Assembly: GCF_000721175.1 (NCBI RefSeq)
Contig: NZ_JOEZ01000007.1
Span: 1 to 64,000 of the forward strand
Direction of reading: 5' to 3'
Length of the DNA: 64,000 nucleotides
Source of the DNA: Streptomyces anulatus
Lineage (GTDB): Bacteria; Actinomycetota; Actinomycetes; Streptomycetales; Streptomycetaceae
Shown here: in pieces, positions 34,927 to 43,034 of the stretch
How the letters are laid out: every line of letters begins with the position of its first letter
Position numbering within the stretch: the stretch's first letter is position 1
Made by a program: the position numbers and the translations under genes
The notes under the pieces: generated by a model
The model's database searches: none
The model's input: the letters and a program-made list of their open reading frames with translations, nothing else
Told to the model about the DNA's origin: nothing

Positions 34927-36278
34927 CGCCCGGTACCGCCGACCAGGAGCGACCGCACACGCAGGGTCGGACCCACCACGCCCACCGGGACCCACTGGCC
35001 GAACTTGCCGCACTTGGCGGCCCCGACGACGGGGTCGTCGGCTATCGCGTCGATGTCCCTGAGCACCTGGGTCCCCGTTCCTGTGATGGTGGTCTCCTCG
35101 ATGGGATCGGTGATCCTGCCGTTCTCGATCAGGAAGCCGTTGGTCACACGGAAGGTGAACTCGCCCGTGGACTCGATGACTTCGCCACCGCCGACGTGCT
35201 GGGCGAAGATCCCGAACTCGGTGCCGGCGACGATGTCCTCGACGCCGGATGTGCCGGCCGCGAGGCAGGTGTTCGTCATCCGGGGCTGCGGAGGGTGCAG
35301 CACGGTGGTGCACCGGCCGTTGCCGCTGGGCGGCAGGCCGAGCCGCGCCGCCGACTCCTGGTCCGTCAGATAGCCCTTGAGGACGCCGTTCTCGATGAGC
35401 GTCGTCGGGGTCCCGGCCGTGCCCTCGTCGTCGTGGCCGAACGAGCCGACCGCCCCGGGGACGGTGGGATCGTCCGTGATGGTGACCAGCGGGGAGGCGA
35501 TCGTCTCGCCGAGCCGCCCGGCGTAGACGGAACCGCGCAGCACCTCGTCGCCCTCCAGCGGATGGCAGCACGCCTCGTGGAGCAGCACCATGCCGCGCCC
35601 GCCGGCCACCACGACCGGGAGGTGGCCCATCGGAGCCGGCCGGGCGTCGAGTCCGATCACCGCGCGCCGTGCGACCTCGGCGCCGGCGCCCGCGGCGTCG
35701 ATGCCGTCCAGGGAGCCGCTGATGCCCGGGGTGTAGAAGCCTGTGGACATCCGGCCGCCCCTGCGGGCGATGACCCGGACGGTGAGATAGCTGAGCAGCC
35801 GGTGCTCCTCGCGTATCCGGTCGTCCTGGGCGAGGACCATGTCCTGTTCGCTCAGCTCGAAGTCGATGACGACCTGCGCCACCGCCGGGTCGAAGTCCCG
35901 GGCCGACTTCTCCAGTTCGCCGAGCACGGACAGGACGGAGGAAATCTCCATCCACTCCGGCCCGGAGCCGCCCCCGGCGGCCGTGCCCCGGCGGGCGCCC
36001 GCCGGGGCACGGCCGCCCTCCCCGTCGAGGACGGCGGCGTACGGATCGAGCCCCGACACCGAGCGGTGCCGGAAGCCGTCGCGGAGTACGTACCTGGCGG
36101 AGGTGCCCTCGCCCCGCTGGACGCTGATGTCGCTGACCCGGCCCTCCGCGAAGCGCCCGCTGGTGCGGTGCCAGGACTGGACGGCGCCCGAGGTGCCCGT
36201 GCAGTCCGGCGGGCGGTGCCGGCGTATCTCACTGACCAGATCGCCTGCCACTGCCCGGAGCGGCTCGGTAGCGTACAT
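34923..36278 (-). CDS. TldD-like zinc metallopeptidase subunit
   Basis: This protein has 451 residues from ATG 36278, with GGAGAG upstream. The TldD active-site motif is present as LLHEACCHPLEGD (H234, E235, H239). The zinc-ligand Cys near the C-terminus could be in AKCGKFGQWVPVG. The paired TldE gene follows with ATGA overlap. Residues ~88-106 (GEGGRAPAGARRGTAAGGG) are a Gly/Ala/Arg insert encoded by a perfect 42-bp palindrome, absent from what I recall of the family. The pair should act on peptides in the cytoplasm. The substrate may be the phosphonopeptide or the small exported peptide. Confidence 0.9.
   Translation of the reverse strand: MYATEPLRAVAGDLVSEIRRHRPPDCTGTSGAVQSWHRTSGRFAEGRVSDISVQRGEGTSARYVLRDGFRHRSVSGLDPYAAVLDGEGGRAPAGARRGTAAGGGSGPEWMEISSVLSVLGELEKSARDFDPAVAQVVIDFELSEQDMVLAQDDRIREEHRLLSYLTVRVIARRGGRMSTGFYTPGISGSLDGIDAAGAGAEVARRAVIGLDARPAPMGHLPVVVAGGRGMVLLHEACCHPLEGDEVLRGSVYAGRLGETIASPLVTITDDPTVPGAVGSFGHDDEGTAGTPTTLIENGVLKGYLTDQESAARLGLPPSGNGRCTTVLHPPQPRMTNTCLAAGTSGVEDIVAGTEFGIFAQHVGGGEVIESTGEFTFRVTNGFLIENGRITDPIEETTITGTGTQVLRDIDAIADDPVVGAAKCGKFGQWVPVGVVGPTLRVRSLLVGGTGR
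35976..36017. repeat. Perfect 42-bp palindrome inside the tldD-like gene
   Basis: Arms of 21 bp (35976-35996 and 35997-36017) are exact reverse complements with no loop; the left arm begins GGCGGCCGTGCCCCGG. It lies in frame within the coding sequence and encodes a low-complexity insert. It could be a mobile palindromic element or an RNA hairpin that tunes expression within the operon. Confidence 0.9.
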
Positions 36279-36322
36279 GAGGTCTCTCCAAGGTTGTCGC
36301 TGATCGGATGAGGGCTGGGACC

Positions 36323-36964
36323 TCAGGGCTGGAGCCGCTGGTGCGCCCAGCCGGAGGTCTCCGCACCGCGGTCGTAGCGCAGCCGCCGGTGCAGCCGGTC
36401 GGGGCTGCCGTACCAGAACTCGATGTGCTGCGGAACGAGCCGGTAACCGGTCCACTCGTCGGGGCGGGGCACCGGGCCCCCACCGGCGGCGAGCGCCTTC
36501 GCACCGGCCTTGAGCGCGGCCTCGTCATCAAGAGGCCGGCTCTGCCGCGAGATCGCCGTGGTGGCCTGCGCGGCGAGCGGCCGCCGGGCGAACAGCTCGT
36601 CGGACTCCGGGCCGGTGAGGACCTCCACCGGCCCCTGCACCGTGAGCTGCTGGAGCGTCTCCCGCCAGTAGAAGGTGAGCGACCCCCACGGCGTCCCGGC
36701 CAGCTCCTGGCCCTTGCGGCTGCCCTTGAAGCTGGTGAACTGGAGCCCCCGGTCGTCGATCTCCTTGACCAGCAGCACCCGGCTCGACGCCCTGCCCGAC
36801 CGGTCGGCGGTGGCCAGCACCGCCGCGTACGGCTCGCGGACCTCACGGGCCACTGCGGAGTCCAGCCAGGCGCGCATCAGCGGGTAGGGGTCCTGCGGCG
36901 GGGTGTCGAACTCGGGCAGCACCAGGGTGGTGTCACCGCTCAGACTCTGTGTCCGTGCCGCCAT
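36323..36964 (-). CDS. PdxH/PhzG-like FMN oxidase
   Basis: This protein has 213 residues from ATG 36964. It has the pyridoxamine 5'-phosphate oxidase fold: PYPLMRAWLDSAVAREVREPYAAVLATADRSGRASSRVLLVKEIDDRGLQFTSFKGSRKGQELAGTPWGSLTFYWRETLQQLTVQGPVEVL, with the FMN contacts R-x-V-L-L-K and T-x-x-x-S-x-K. The C-terminal half ends HIEFWYGSPDRLHRRLRYDR, as in PdxH. Clustered homologues such as PhzG oxidise pathway intermediates. It may supply PLP for the three PLP enzymes or oxidise a C-N bond of the product. It sits between the TldD and mycothiol-enzyme-like genes in the same operon. Confidence 0.88.
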   Translation of the reverse strand: MAARTQSLSGDTTLVLPEFDTPPQDPYPLMRAWLDSAVAREVREPYAAVLATADRSGRASSRVLLVKEIDDRGLQFTSFKGSRKGQELAGTPWGSLTFYWRETLQQLTVQGPVEVLTGPESDELFARRPLAAQATTAISRQSRPLDDEAALKAGAKALAAGGGPVPRPDEWTGYRLVPQHIEFWYGSPDRLHRRLRYDRGAETSGWAHQRLQP

Positions 36965-37030
36965 ACCTGTCGTCTCCTTCGGTCGTGCGGGGTGTTCCGG
37001 GCCGCGGGCGCGGCGTTTCCGGTGCGCCGG

Positions 37031-37744
37031 TCAGGGCCAGGGGCCCAGGTCCGGCAGCGAATCGGAGGACCCGTAGGCCTTGGGCCGCTGGGCGGCGGAC
37101 CGCCCGGCGAGCCAGGCCGCCAGGGTGTTCTGGGTGCCGTGGACCGTGGTCGGGGCGCCCGAGCCGTGCTCCCAGCGCCGCGTCGTGTCGGCGGAGAGCA
37201 GCACCGTGGTGCGCGTCTGCGGCAGCCGGGGCAGCAGATAGCCGACGAGGTGAGCGCCGAGTGCGTCGCCCCACTCCTCGGGCCGGTAGCCGGTGCCCAG
37301 ATCGGAGTAGTGGACGTGCGCCTCCCGCCACCAGCACAGCTGGGTGGCCAGCAGGTCCGCGCCGCGGTAGGAGCAGGGCAGGCTCCAGTCGTCGGGCCCC
37401 AGCTCGGCCCACGCCTCCTCCAACTGCGTGAGCCCGTCCTCCAGCGATTCCCGCAGTTGAGCCGCCGGACGCCCGGCGCCCCGTTCGATGCCCGCGTCAC
37501 GGCCGGGGCGGCCGCCGTCGTACACCTCGACGGTGCGGCCCTCGACGGCGTAGCGCGCCTGCCGGGCGAAGGCGCGGGACAGGTCGCCGAGGTGGGTGAG
37601 GAGGTGTCCCCTGCTCCAGCCCGGCAGTTCGGTCGCCCCGCGCGCCGCCGCGTCGTCCAGCGCCGCCGCGTCCTCGCGCAGGCGGGCGTGGATCGCCGCG
37701 ATCCCGTCGAGCCGTTCGGCGTTGTCGCCGTGTGTGTTCGTCAT
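37031..37744 (-). CDS. Maleylpyruvate isomerase-like mycothiol-dependent/DinB-fold protein
   Basis: This protein has 237 residues from ATG 37744, three bases after the FAD-protein stop. The N-terminal four-helix bundle carries ELPGWSRGHLLTHLGDLSRAF (metal-ligand His of the MDMPI/DinB fold) and later CWWREAHVHYSDLGTGY (E-x-x-x-H). Members use mycothiol as cofactor for isomerisation or for thiol transfer to metabolites. In a cluster with a Dap route and an acyl carrier, it may handle an isomerisation or a sulfur-containing adduct. The exact reaction is unknown. Confidence 0.8.
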   Translation of the reverse strand: MTNTHGDNAERLDGIAAIHARLREDAAALDDAAARGATELPGWSRGHLLTHLGDLSRAFARQARYAVEGRTVEVYDGGRPGRDAGIERGAGRPAAQLRESLEDGLTQLEEAWAELGPDDWSLPCSYRGADLLATQLCWWREAHVHYSDLGTGYRPEEWGDALGAHLVGYLLPRLPQTRTTVLLSADTTRRWEHGSGAPTTVHGTQNTLAAWLAGRSAAQRPKAYGSSDSLPDLGPWP

Positions 37745-37747
37745 CCC

Positions 37748-39976
37748 TCAGACCCCAGTGGTGATGCGCTCGCCGACCGTGTCGGCGGCGCTGCCGTCCT
37801 GCCCCCAGAACTCCCTTATCCAGCACAGGATGTCCTGCATGACGTGGTGGTTCTGGTTCGGGCGCAACGCGCCCAGCTGGAAGAACATCACGCCCTCGCT
37901 GGGCGGGCCGAGCAGGGTGAGCCGTCGGTCCACCTCGCCGTCCGCCCGTACCGGGTGGAAGTCCTCCGTGAGGTCCAGGCCGCCGGGGGCGAAGTCCGGC
38001 TCGCCCGCGCCCGGGTTGCACCACTTGCGCACGAGCCCGTGCCGCAGCAGGTTCGGATAGATCGGCAGGATGTCGTTCTCGGCGTCGAACGGGTGCACGC
38101 GCGAGTCGACGAGGATGTCGACCGGCAGTTCGGCGCCGGTGACACCACCGCGCACCACGAAGCGTCCGCTGCTCGCGTCCGGTTCGACCTCGGCCCCGGG
38201 TCCGGCTGAGACATCGACCAGGCCGTGCTGGATCAGGGCCCGGATCTTCTCCATGACCTCCAGCGCGGCACCGTTGCAGAGCCGGTTGTGGTGGCGCATG
38301 AAGACGTCCAGGAAGTCGCGGTGCGACGCCGCGTGCAGCCCGCCGAAGTCGACCGCCGCCGCCAGGACGTCACGCAGGTCGCGCCAGACACCGTCCGCCG
38401 CCGCCTTGGCCGGATTGGACAGGTTGTCCTGGGCGGCCCAGCGGTGGTCGAGGTCGAGGAAGTCCAGCATCGCCGCACGGTACTCCGCGGGCGTGCTGAA
38501 CGATTCGCGGTCGATCGGCCGGATCGAGCGCTCCCAGGAGAACCGCTGGGCCCCGACGCTCCTCGGGTGGCGCCAGGGGGACTCCGTGGCCGCGACACCG
38601 GCCGCGAACAGGGCCGGGTCGTCGATCCGCGCGGCGAGGCCGGCCGCCTGCTCGGGCCCGAACACCACGTCCAGGAAACGGTGCAGCGCCGCCTCGGCGT
38701 CCCACTCCCGATCCTTCGCCGCGGCCAGTCCCGACGTGCCCGCAAGGACCGCGTCGAGGGTCTGCGCCGCCTCGTCGACCAGAGCCTCCAGCGGAGCCAG
38801 GAGCCGTCGTACGGAGTCCTCGGACGGTGCGCCGCGCCCGCCGTCGGCGAGGAACGCCGCGTACTCGGGCCGGGCGGCCGCCTCCAGACGGCGACCGAAG
38901 CCGGCGCCGAGCAGGGTGGTGTAGTAGAGGTGGGCCATCTCCAGCACGATGACGGGGAAGACGTGGTCGCGGAAGTCGAGCTGCCGCTGTTCGGCGCCGC
39001 CGATGGTCACGGGCCGGCCCGCCGACCGGCGCAGCCGGTGCACCGCGTCCTCGACCAGGAAGACGCCCCGGTGCTCCAGGCGCTCGGGGTCGCGTTCCTT
39101 GGCGTTGTAGGGCCGGGCGAAGGTGAACAACCCGGCGCGGCTGAACAGGACGATGGAGTCGGGCTCCCGGCCGGAGGCCCGGTACGACAGGGTGCCGTCG
39201 GGCCGCTCCTCGAAGACTCCGCCCCGGCCCTCGGTCAGGTGGAGGATGACGTCGATGCCGGTGAGGCCCATTCCGACGCACCCGACGGTGCTGCCGGGGC
39301 CGGCCTGTCCGGGCCCGAAAGCCTTCTCCAGCGGGTAGGCGGACGGTACGAAGGCCGCCCGGCGCTCCTCGGCGAACCGCGCCCACTCGGCCTGACGCGG
39401 GTAGCGGGCCGGGTTGTTGGACGAGTGTCCGGTCAGCATCAGAACATGGTCGGCGTCGAGCACGTGCTCGCCGGAACCGCCGATGACGGCCAGCGAGCCG
39501 TCCGGCAGATCCTGGAGGTCGGTCACCTCGCTGTGATGCAAATGAACCTCCACGCCCGGCACTTGCCGCAGTATCCTGACATACCGCTGGAACTGGTCGG
39601 CGAGCGCCAGGCCGTGGACGTAACGCTTCGGCCAGTCCTCGGCGGCCAGGTCGAAGACCGGGTCCCCGGTCTCCTCGAACCTGGCGCGGCACCAGTCGAG
39701 CAGGGTGGGCCGGTCCTCCCGTGGCAGCAGCGGTCCCGCGCCGACGACGCTCTCGTCCGCCGCGAACGCCACCTGGCCGACGATGCGGTTGAGGAAGCTG
39801 GTGACCGGCTGCTCCGAGCTGTGGACCTGCCCGGCGCCGAACTGCCCCGCGCGGTCGAAGATGTGGATGTCGAGCGACAGGGCCGTCGTAGCCGCCTGCG
39901 CCGTCGCGGCGAGCCGGTCCAGCACGTAGGTGCAGCTGGGGCCCGCGCCGACGATGGCGAGTCGGTTGGAACGCAT
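37748..39976 (-). CDS. Large FAD/NAD(P)-binding oxidoreductase-like protein
   Basis: This protein has 742 residues from ATG 39976. The N-terminal dinucleotide fold starts RLAIVGAGPSCTYVLDRLAA (GxGPxx). A second site reads PGSTVGCVGMGLTGIDVILHLTEGRG (GxGxTG). It matches the FAD-NAD(P)-binding (PF13454-type) proteins of about 600-750 residues, which are found in many actinobacterial gene clusters and are distantly related to N-hydroxylating monooxygenases. RPNQNHHVMQDILCWIREFW marks the C-terminus. A flavin-dependent oxidation (possibly N-oxidation of the diamino acid or amine) is a guess. It lies 50 bp after the transaminase gene. Confidence 0.75.
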   Translation of the reverse strand: MRSNRLAIVGAGPSCTYVLDRLAATAQAATTALSLDIHIFDRAGQFGAGQVHSSEQPVTSFLNRIVGQVAFAADESVVGAGPLLPREDRPTLLDWCRARFEETGDPVFDLAAEDWPKRYVHGLALADQFQRYVRILRQVPGVEVHLHHSEVTDLQDLPDGSLAVIGGSGEHVLDADHVLMLTGHSSNNPARYPRQAEWARFAEERRAAFVPSAYPLEKAFGPGQAGPGSTVGCVGMGLTGIDVILHLTEGRGGVFEERPDGTLSYRASGREPDSIVLFSRAGLFTFARPYNAKERDPERLEHRGVFLVEDAVHRLRRSAGRPVTIGGAEQRQLDFRDHVFPVIVLEMAHLYYTTLLGAGFGRRLEAAARPEYAAFLADGGRGAPSEDSVRRLLAPLEALVDEAAQTLDAVLAGTSGLAAAKDREWDAEAALHRFLDVVFGPEQAAGLAARIDDPALFAAGVAATESPWRHPRSVGAQRFSWERSIRPIDRESFSTPAEYRAAMLDFLDLDHRWAAQDNLSNPAKAAADGVWRDLRDVLAAAVDFGGLHAASHRDFLDVFMRHHNRLCNGAALEVMEKIRALIQHGLVDVSAGPGAEVEPDASSGRFVVRGGVTGAELPVDILVDSRVHPFDAENDILPIYPNLLRHGLVRKWCNPGAGEPDFAPGGLDLTEDFHPVRADGEVDRRLTLLGPPSEGVMFFQLGALRPNQNHHVMQDILCWIREFWGQDGSAADTVGERITTGV

Positions 39977-40026
39977 GCGGTGGGTCTCCTTGGTCAGAGG
40001 GGTGGGAGCGTGCCGTCGCGGCCCGG

Positions 40027-41145
40027 TCACAAGCCCTGGTCGGCGTACTTGGCGAGCACGCGGTCGAACGCGGCGAGGAAGCCAGTGATGTCGTCGCCGT
40101 CCAGCTGGCCCATGTTGGCCACGCGGAAGACGCCCTCCAGCTGCTCCTGCGTGGAGTAGACGACGTACCCCTCCGCCTTGAGTCCGGTGTGCAGTTCGTC
40201 GTACGTCATGCCCTCGGGCACGTACACGTTCGTCACGGAGTTGGCGCGCTGCTCGGCCGGCAGCAGGAAGCGGACGCCGCGCTCGGCCAGGCCCGTCCGG
40301 ATCTGCTCGGCGAGCGCGGTGTAGCGGGCGGCGCGTCCCCGGACGCCCTCGGTGAGGGACCGGTCCAGGGCCTCCTCCAGCGCGGTCATGACCTGGAGAG
40401 CGGGGGTGAACAGGGGCGCGTTCTTGCGGTCCTGGGAGATGAAGTGCCCGTACAGGTCCAGGTAGAAGGTGCGGGCGGGCACGCCGTCGAGTCCCTCGAA
40501 GCGGTGGCGCGGTGCGGTGACGAAGCTGACGCCGGGAAGTCCTTCGACGCACTTGTTGGCGGTGCCCACACACCAGTCGATGTGGTCGGCCCGCAGGTCC
40601 AGGCGCTCGGAGCCGAGGCTGCTGATGGCGTCCACGGCGAGCTGCCGGCCGTGCTTGGCTACGACGGCGCCGATCTCCCGGAGCGGGTTGAGCATGCCGG
40701 TGCTGGTCTCGTGGTGGACGAGGCCCACGTGGGTGATGCCGGGGTCCTCGGCGAGGGCGCGGTCGACGGCGTCCACGTCGATCGGGTTGCACCAGCCGAA
40801 CTCCATGCGGCGGTGCGGGATGCCGTGCACGTCGACGATGCGCCAGAGCCGCTCGCCGTAGTTGCCGTTGTCGAGGATCAGGATGCGGCCGTCCGCCGGG
40901 ACGATGGAGGAGAACGCGGCCTCCAGCGCGGCGGTGCCCGAGCCGGCGAGGAGCACCGAGGTGTCGGTGCTGTCGCCGCCGCTGAGGCGGGTGGCCTTCT
41001 CACGGACCCGGGTCATCAGTGCGGCGGCCTCCGGCTCGCGGTGGCACTGGTCGGGCGAGGTCATGGCGGCGCGCACGTCCTCGTGGACGTTGACGGGGCC
41101 GGGGTTGAGCAGTACCAGACGGCTGGTGGTGGGCGTGGCGGACAT
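40027..41145 (-). CDS. PhnW-like aminotransferase (2-aminoethylphosphonate:pyruvate transaminase family)
   Basis: This class V PLP enzyme has 372 residues from ATG 41145. LLNPGPVNVHEDVRAAM, HREPEAAALM and LLAGSGTAALEAAFSSIV match PhnW. VDAISSLGSERLDLRADHIDWCVGTANKCVEGLPG contains the PLP Lys (K198 in NKCVEGLPG). PhnW interconverts 2-aminoethylphosphonate and phosphonoacetaldehyde. As no phosphonopyruvate decarboxylase is in the cluster, its partner is more likely a C3 aldehyde or ketone made by the 49018-54526 enzymes, giving an aminohydroxypropylphosphonate; this is inference. It follows the FomA-like gene by 12 bp. Confidence 0.88.
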   Translation of the reverse strand: MSATPTTSRLVLLNPGPVNVHEDVRAAMTSPDQCHREPEAAALMTRVREKATRLSGGDSTDTSVLLAGSGTAALEAAFSSIVPADGRILILDNGNYGERLWRIVDVHGIPHRRMEFGWCNPIDVDAVDRALAEDPGITHVGLVHHETSTGMLNPLREIGAVVAKHGRQLAVDAISSLGSERLDLRADHIDWCVGTANKCVEGLPGVSFVTAPRHRFEGLDGVPARTFYLDLYGHFISQDRKNAPLFTPALQVMTALEEALDRSLTEGVRGRAARYTALAEQIRTGLAERGVRFLLPAEQRANSVTNVYVPEGMTYDELHTGLKAEGYVVYSTQEQLEGVFRVANMGQLDGDDITGFLAAFDRVLAKYADQGL

Positions 41146-41157
41146 GCGGGAACCTCC

Positions 41158-42063
41158 TCAGGAGCGGGCTGACGTGATGCCGGGGTCGGACGGGGGCGGG
41201 GCGGTGCGGGGGTGCGGGAGGGACGCGGGGCGGGTGCGGGAGATCAGTGTGTGCGGCACGTCCGCCGGCCATCGGTCCATCGGTGCGAGCAGGTGGTGCA
41301 ACGAGGCCGAGGCGCGGTCGCCGCGGGTGATCACGCACTCGGCTCCGCGCCGGGCGTGCGCGGCCAGGGCGTCGACCTTGCCGCGCATCGCGTCGCTGGT
41401 GTCCCAGGGAGCGGTCTCCCACACCAGGGCGTGCGCGGACGCCGTGTCGTCGGGGCTTACCCAGGGCAGAACGGGCCCGTCGGGACCGGTTCCGGTCAGG
41501 ATGCCCGGCACATCGGTGAGGGTGACGATCCGTACGGGGCCGAGCGACCCGTCGACGAGCATGCCGGGCACATGGTCGCTGCCGTAGATCCGCAGACTGC
41601 CGTCGGCGGTCAGGATGCAGTCGCCGGAGAGCACCGGCAGCACGCCCTCGGCCAGCAGCCTGCGCACCACGGTCAGGTCGGCCACCGCCCCGGACCGCTG
41701 GTCCGTGCACATGGCCGCTACCTGGAGCGGCAGAGCACGGATGCCCGCCTCCCGGAAGGCCGCGGTCCAAGCCCATTTGACGGCGAACGTGGCCCGGGTC
41801 AGGTCGAGGGCGGCGAAGCCGTCGGCGGCGTCGAGGTCACGGACCGCGCCGTGGCCCAGGGCGCCGCCGCCGGCCACGAACACCGTACGGCCCGGGAAGG
41901 TCCGTACGAGGTCGGCGACGAGCGCCGCGTAGGCGTGTATCGCTGCCGTGTCCAGGTGGTCGTCGGTGCGCTTGTCGGAGACGAGGCTCCCGCCGACCTT
42001 GACGACGAGAGTCCGCGGCCCCCCGGCCCGCGCCGGCGGCGGGGCCGCCGCGGCCGCGCTCAC
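41158..42063 (-). CDS. FomA-like amino acid kinase-family phosphonate kinase
   Basis: This protein has 301 residues from GTG 42063, overlapping the upstream kinase stop (GTGA). TLVVKVGGSLVSDKRTDDHLD, VFVAGGGALGHGAVRDLDAADGF, ATFAVKWAWTAAFREAGIRALPLQVAAMCT, GVLPVLSGDCILTADGSLRIYGSDHVPGMLV, VTLTDVPGILTG and AMRGKVDALAAHARRGAECVITRGD follow, as I recall it, the fosfomycin kinase FomA and the isopentenyl phosphate kinases almost motif by motif. FomA phosphorylates the phosphonate group of fosfomycin for self-protection. In a pepM cluster the likely role is reversible masking of the phosphonate product, or an activation step. The C-terminal ~30 residues are a Pro-rich extension. Confidence 0.85.
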   Translation of the reverse strand: MSAAAAAPPPARAGGPRTLVVKVGGSLVSDKRTDDHLDTAAIHAYAALVADLVRTFPGRTVFVAGGGALGHGAVRDLDAADGFAALDLTRATFAVKWAWTAAFREAGIRALPLQVAAMCTDQRSGAVADLTVVRRLLAEGVLPVLSGDCILTADGSLRIYGSDHVPGMLVDGSLGPVRIVTLTDVPGILTGTGPDGPVLPWVSPDDTASAHALVWETAPWDTSDAMRGKVDALAAHARRGAECVITRGDRASASLHHLLAPMDRWPADVPHTLISRTRPASLPHPRTAPPPSDPGITSARS

Positions 42064-42707
42064 CGCTCCTCCGCGAGCGCCCCGGTCACGGTGGTGACGA
42101 CCTGGCCGACGACATCGTCGAGGGGTTCCTCCGCGTCGAGGGTGAGCCAGCCGAACCGGGCGGCCCAGTCGTCGAGCACGGCCAGGATCCGGTTCTGGTG
42201 CGTCAGGAAGTTCTCCTGGGAGCACGCGGGGTCCATGCCGCACTCGTAGGGCACGACGTCCCGTCCGACCTTGCGTTCCCAGGCGTGCTTCGGGTCGAGC
42301 CGCAGGTACAGCACCCGCCCGGAGACGGGCAGCGCGGAGACGACGCCCTCCGCCCAGGTGCGGTCCAGGCCGTAGACGATCTCGGCGGCTGCGTGCTTCA
42401 TCCAGTAGCCGTCGAGCAGGGTGACGGTGCCGGGCCGGATCGCGTCGGGGGTTCGGGCCAGCAGGGCGTGGGAGATGGACCACATGAGGAACAGGAAGCG
42501 GGTCGGGTTCGGCATCTCCGCGACGCAGAGCCGGGTGTCGGGCACGTCGGGCTTCATGAAGCGGGTCGCCGGGTACGCCGGGTTGTCGACGATGTCCCAG
42601 CGGTCCACCCGCTCGATCGGCGTCCCGGCCGCCGCCAGCCGCTCGGTGGCCAGCCGCGAGACGGTCGACTTGCCGGCTCCGTCCGAGCCCACGAGGGAGA
42701 CGATCAC
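42060..42707 (-). CDS. Thymidylate kinase-like P-loop kinase
   Basis: This protein has 215 residues from GTG 42707, with GGGAGG six bases upstream, overlapping the carrier-protein stop. VIVSLVGSDGAGKST is a P-loop at residues 7-15. RVDRWDIVDNP, LLDGYWMKHAAAEIVYGLDRTWAEGVVSALPVSGRVLYLRLDP fit the thymidylate-kinase-like fold (DRY-like D-G-Y-W and Arg-rich lid). It is longer than adenylylsulfate kinases and lacks a TMP-specific signature. Together with the FomA-like kinase it could give two consecutive phosphorylations, as FomA and FomB do for fosfomycin, or it may phosphorylate a pathway hydroxyl. The substrate is unknown. Confidence 0.75.
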   Translation of the reverse strand: MIVSLVGSDGAGKSTVSRLATERLAAAGTPIERVDRWDIVDNPAYPATRFMKPDVPDTRLCVAEMPNPTRFLFLMWSISHALLARTPDAIRPGTVTLLDGYWMKHAAAEIVYGLDRTWAEGVVSALPVSGRVLYLRLDPKHAWERKVGRDVVPYECGMDPACSQENFLTHQNRILAVLDDWAARFGWLTLDAEEPLDDVVGQVVTTVTGALAEER

Positions 42708-42976
42708 GCGACACCCTCCCGGCTCGTCTCCGGCCGCAGCAGGCCGGAGACGACCGACCACAGGACGCCCGGGGTGGTGAACGACTGCTGGCTGAGCCGC
42801 TCGTCGGGGATCTCGATGCCGTAGGTCTCCTCCAGGGAGACGACGAGTTCGACGATGGCGATGGAGTCGAGTCCGTGGCTCAGCAGGTCGTCGTCCGGCC
42901 TCAGTCCGCCGTCGCGGCCCAGCTCGACGTGGCGCATCACCAGCGCCTCGAAACGGCTGTCCCAGGGTGTGTTCAT
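42704..42976 (-). CDS. Free-standing acyl/peptidyl carrier protein
   Basis: This protein has 90 residues from ATG 42976. LLSHGLDSIAIVELVVSLEETYGIEIPDERL carries the phosphopantetheine attachment Ser (S38) in GLDS, with the helix II pattern of carrier proteins. It lies one gene from the adenylation domain in the same operon and shares a GTGA overlap with the kinase gene. It should hold the amino acid activated by the 44216-45868 enzyme, for use by the condensation-like protein or the nucleotidyltransferase-like protein. Confidence 0.93.
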   Translation of the reverse strand: MNTPWDSRFEALVMRHVELGRDGGLRPDDDLLSHGLDSIAIVELVVSLEETYGIEIPDERLSQQSFTTPGVLWSVVSGLLRPETSREGVA

Positions 42977-43034
42977 GAATGGTCCCGATGTCGGTGGCGG
43001 GGTGGTCGGTGGGGGAGCTGTGGTGCCGCCCGGT

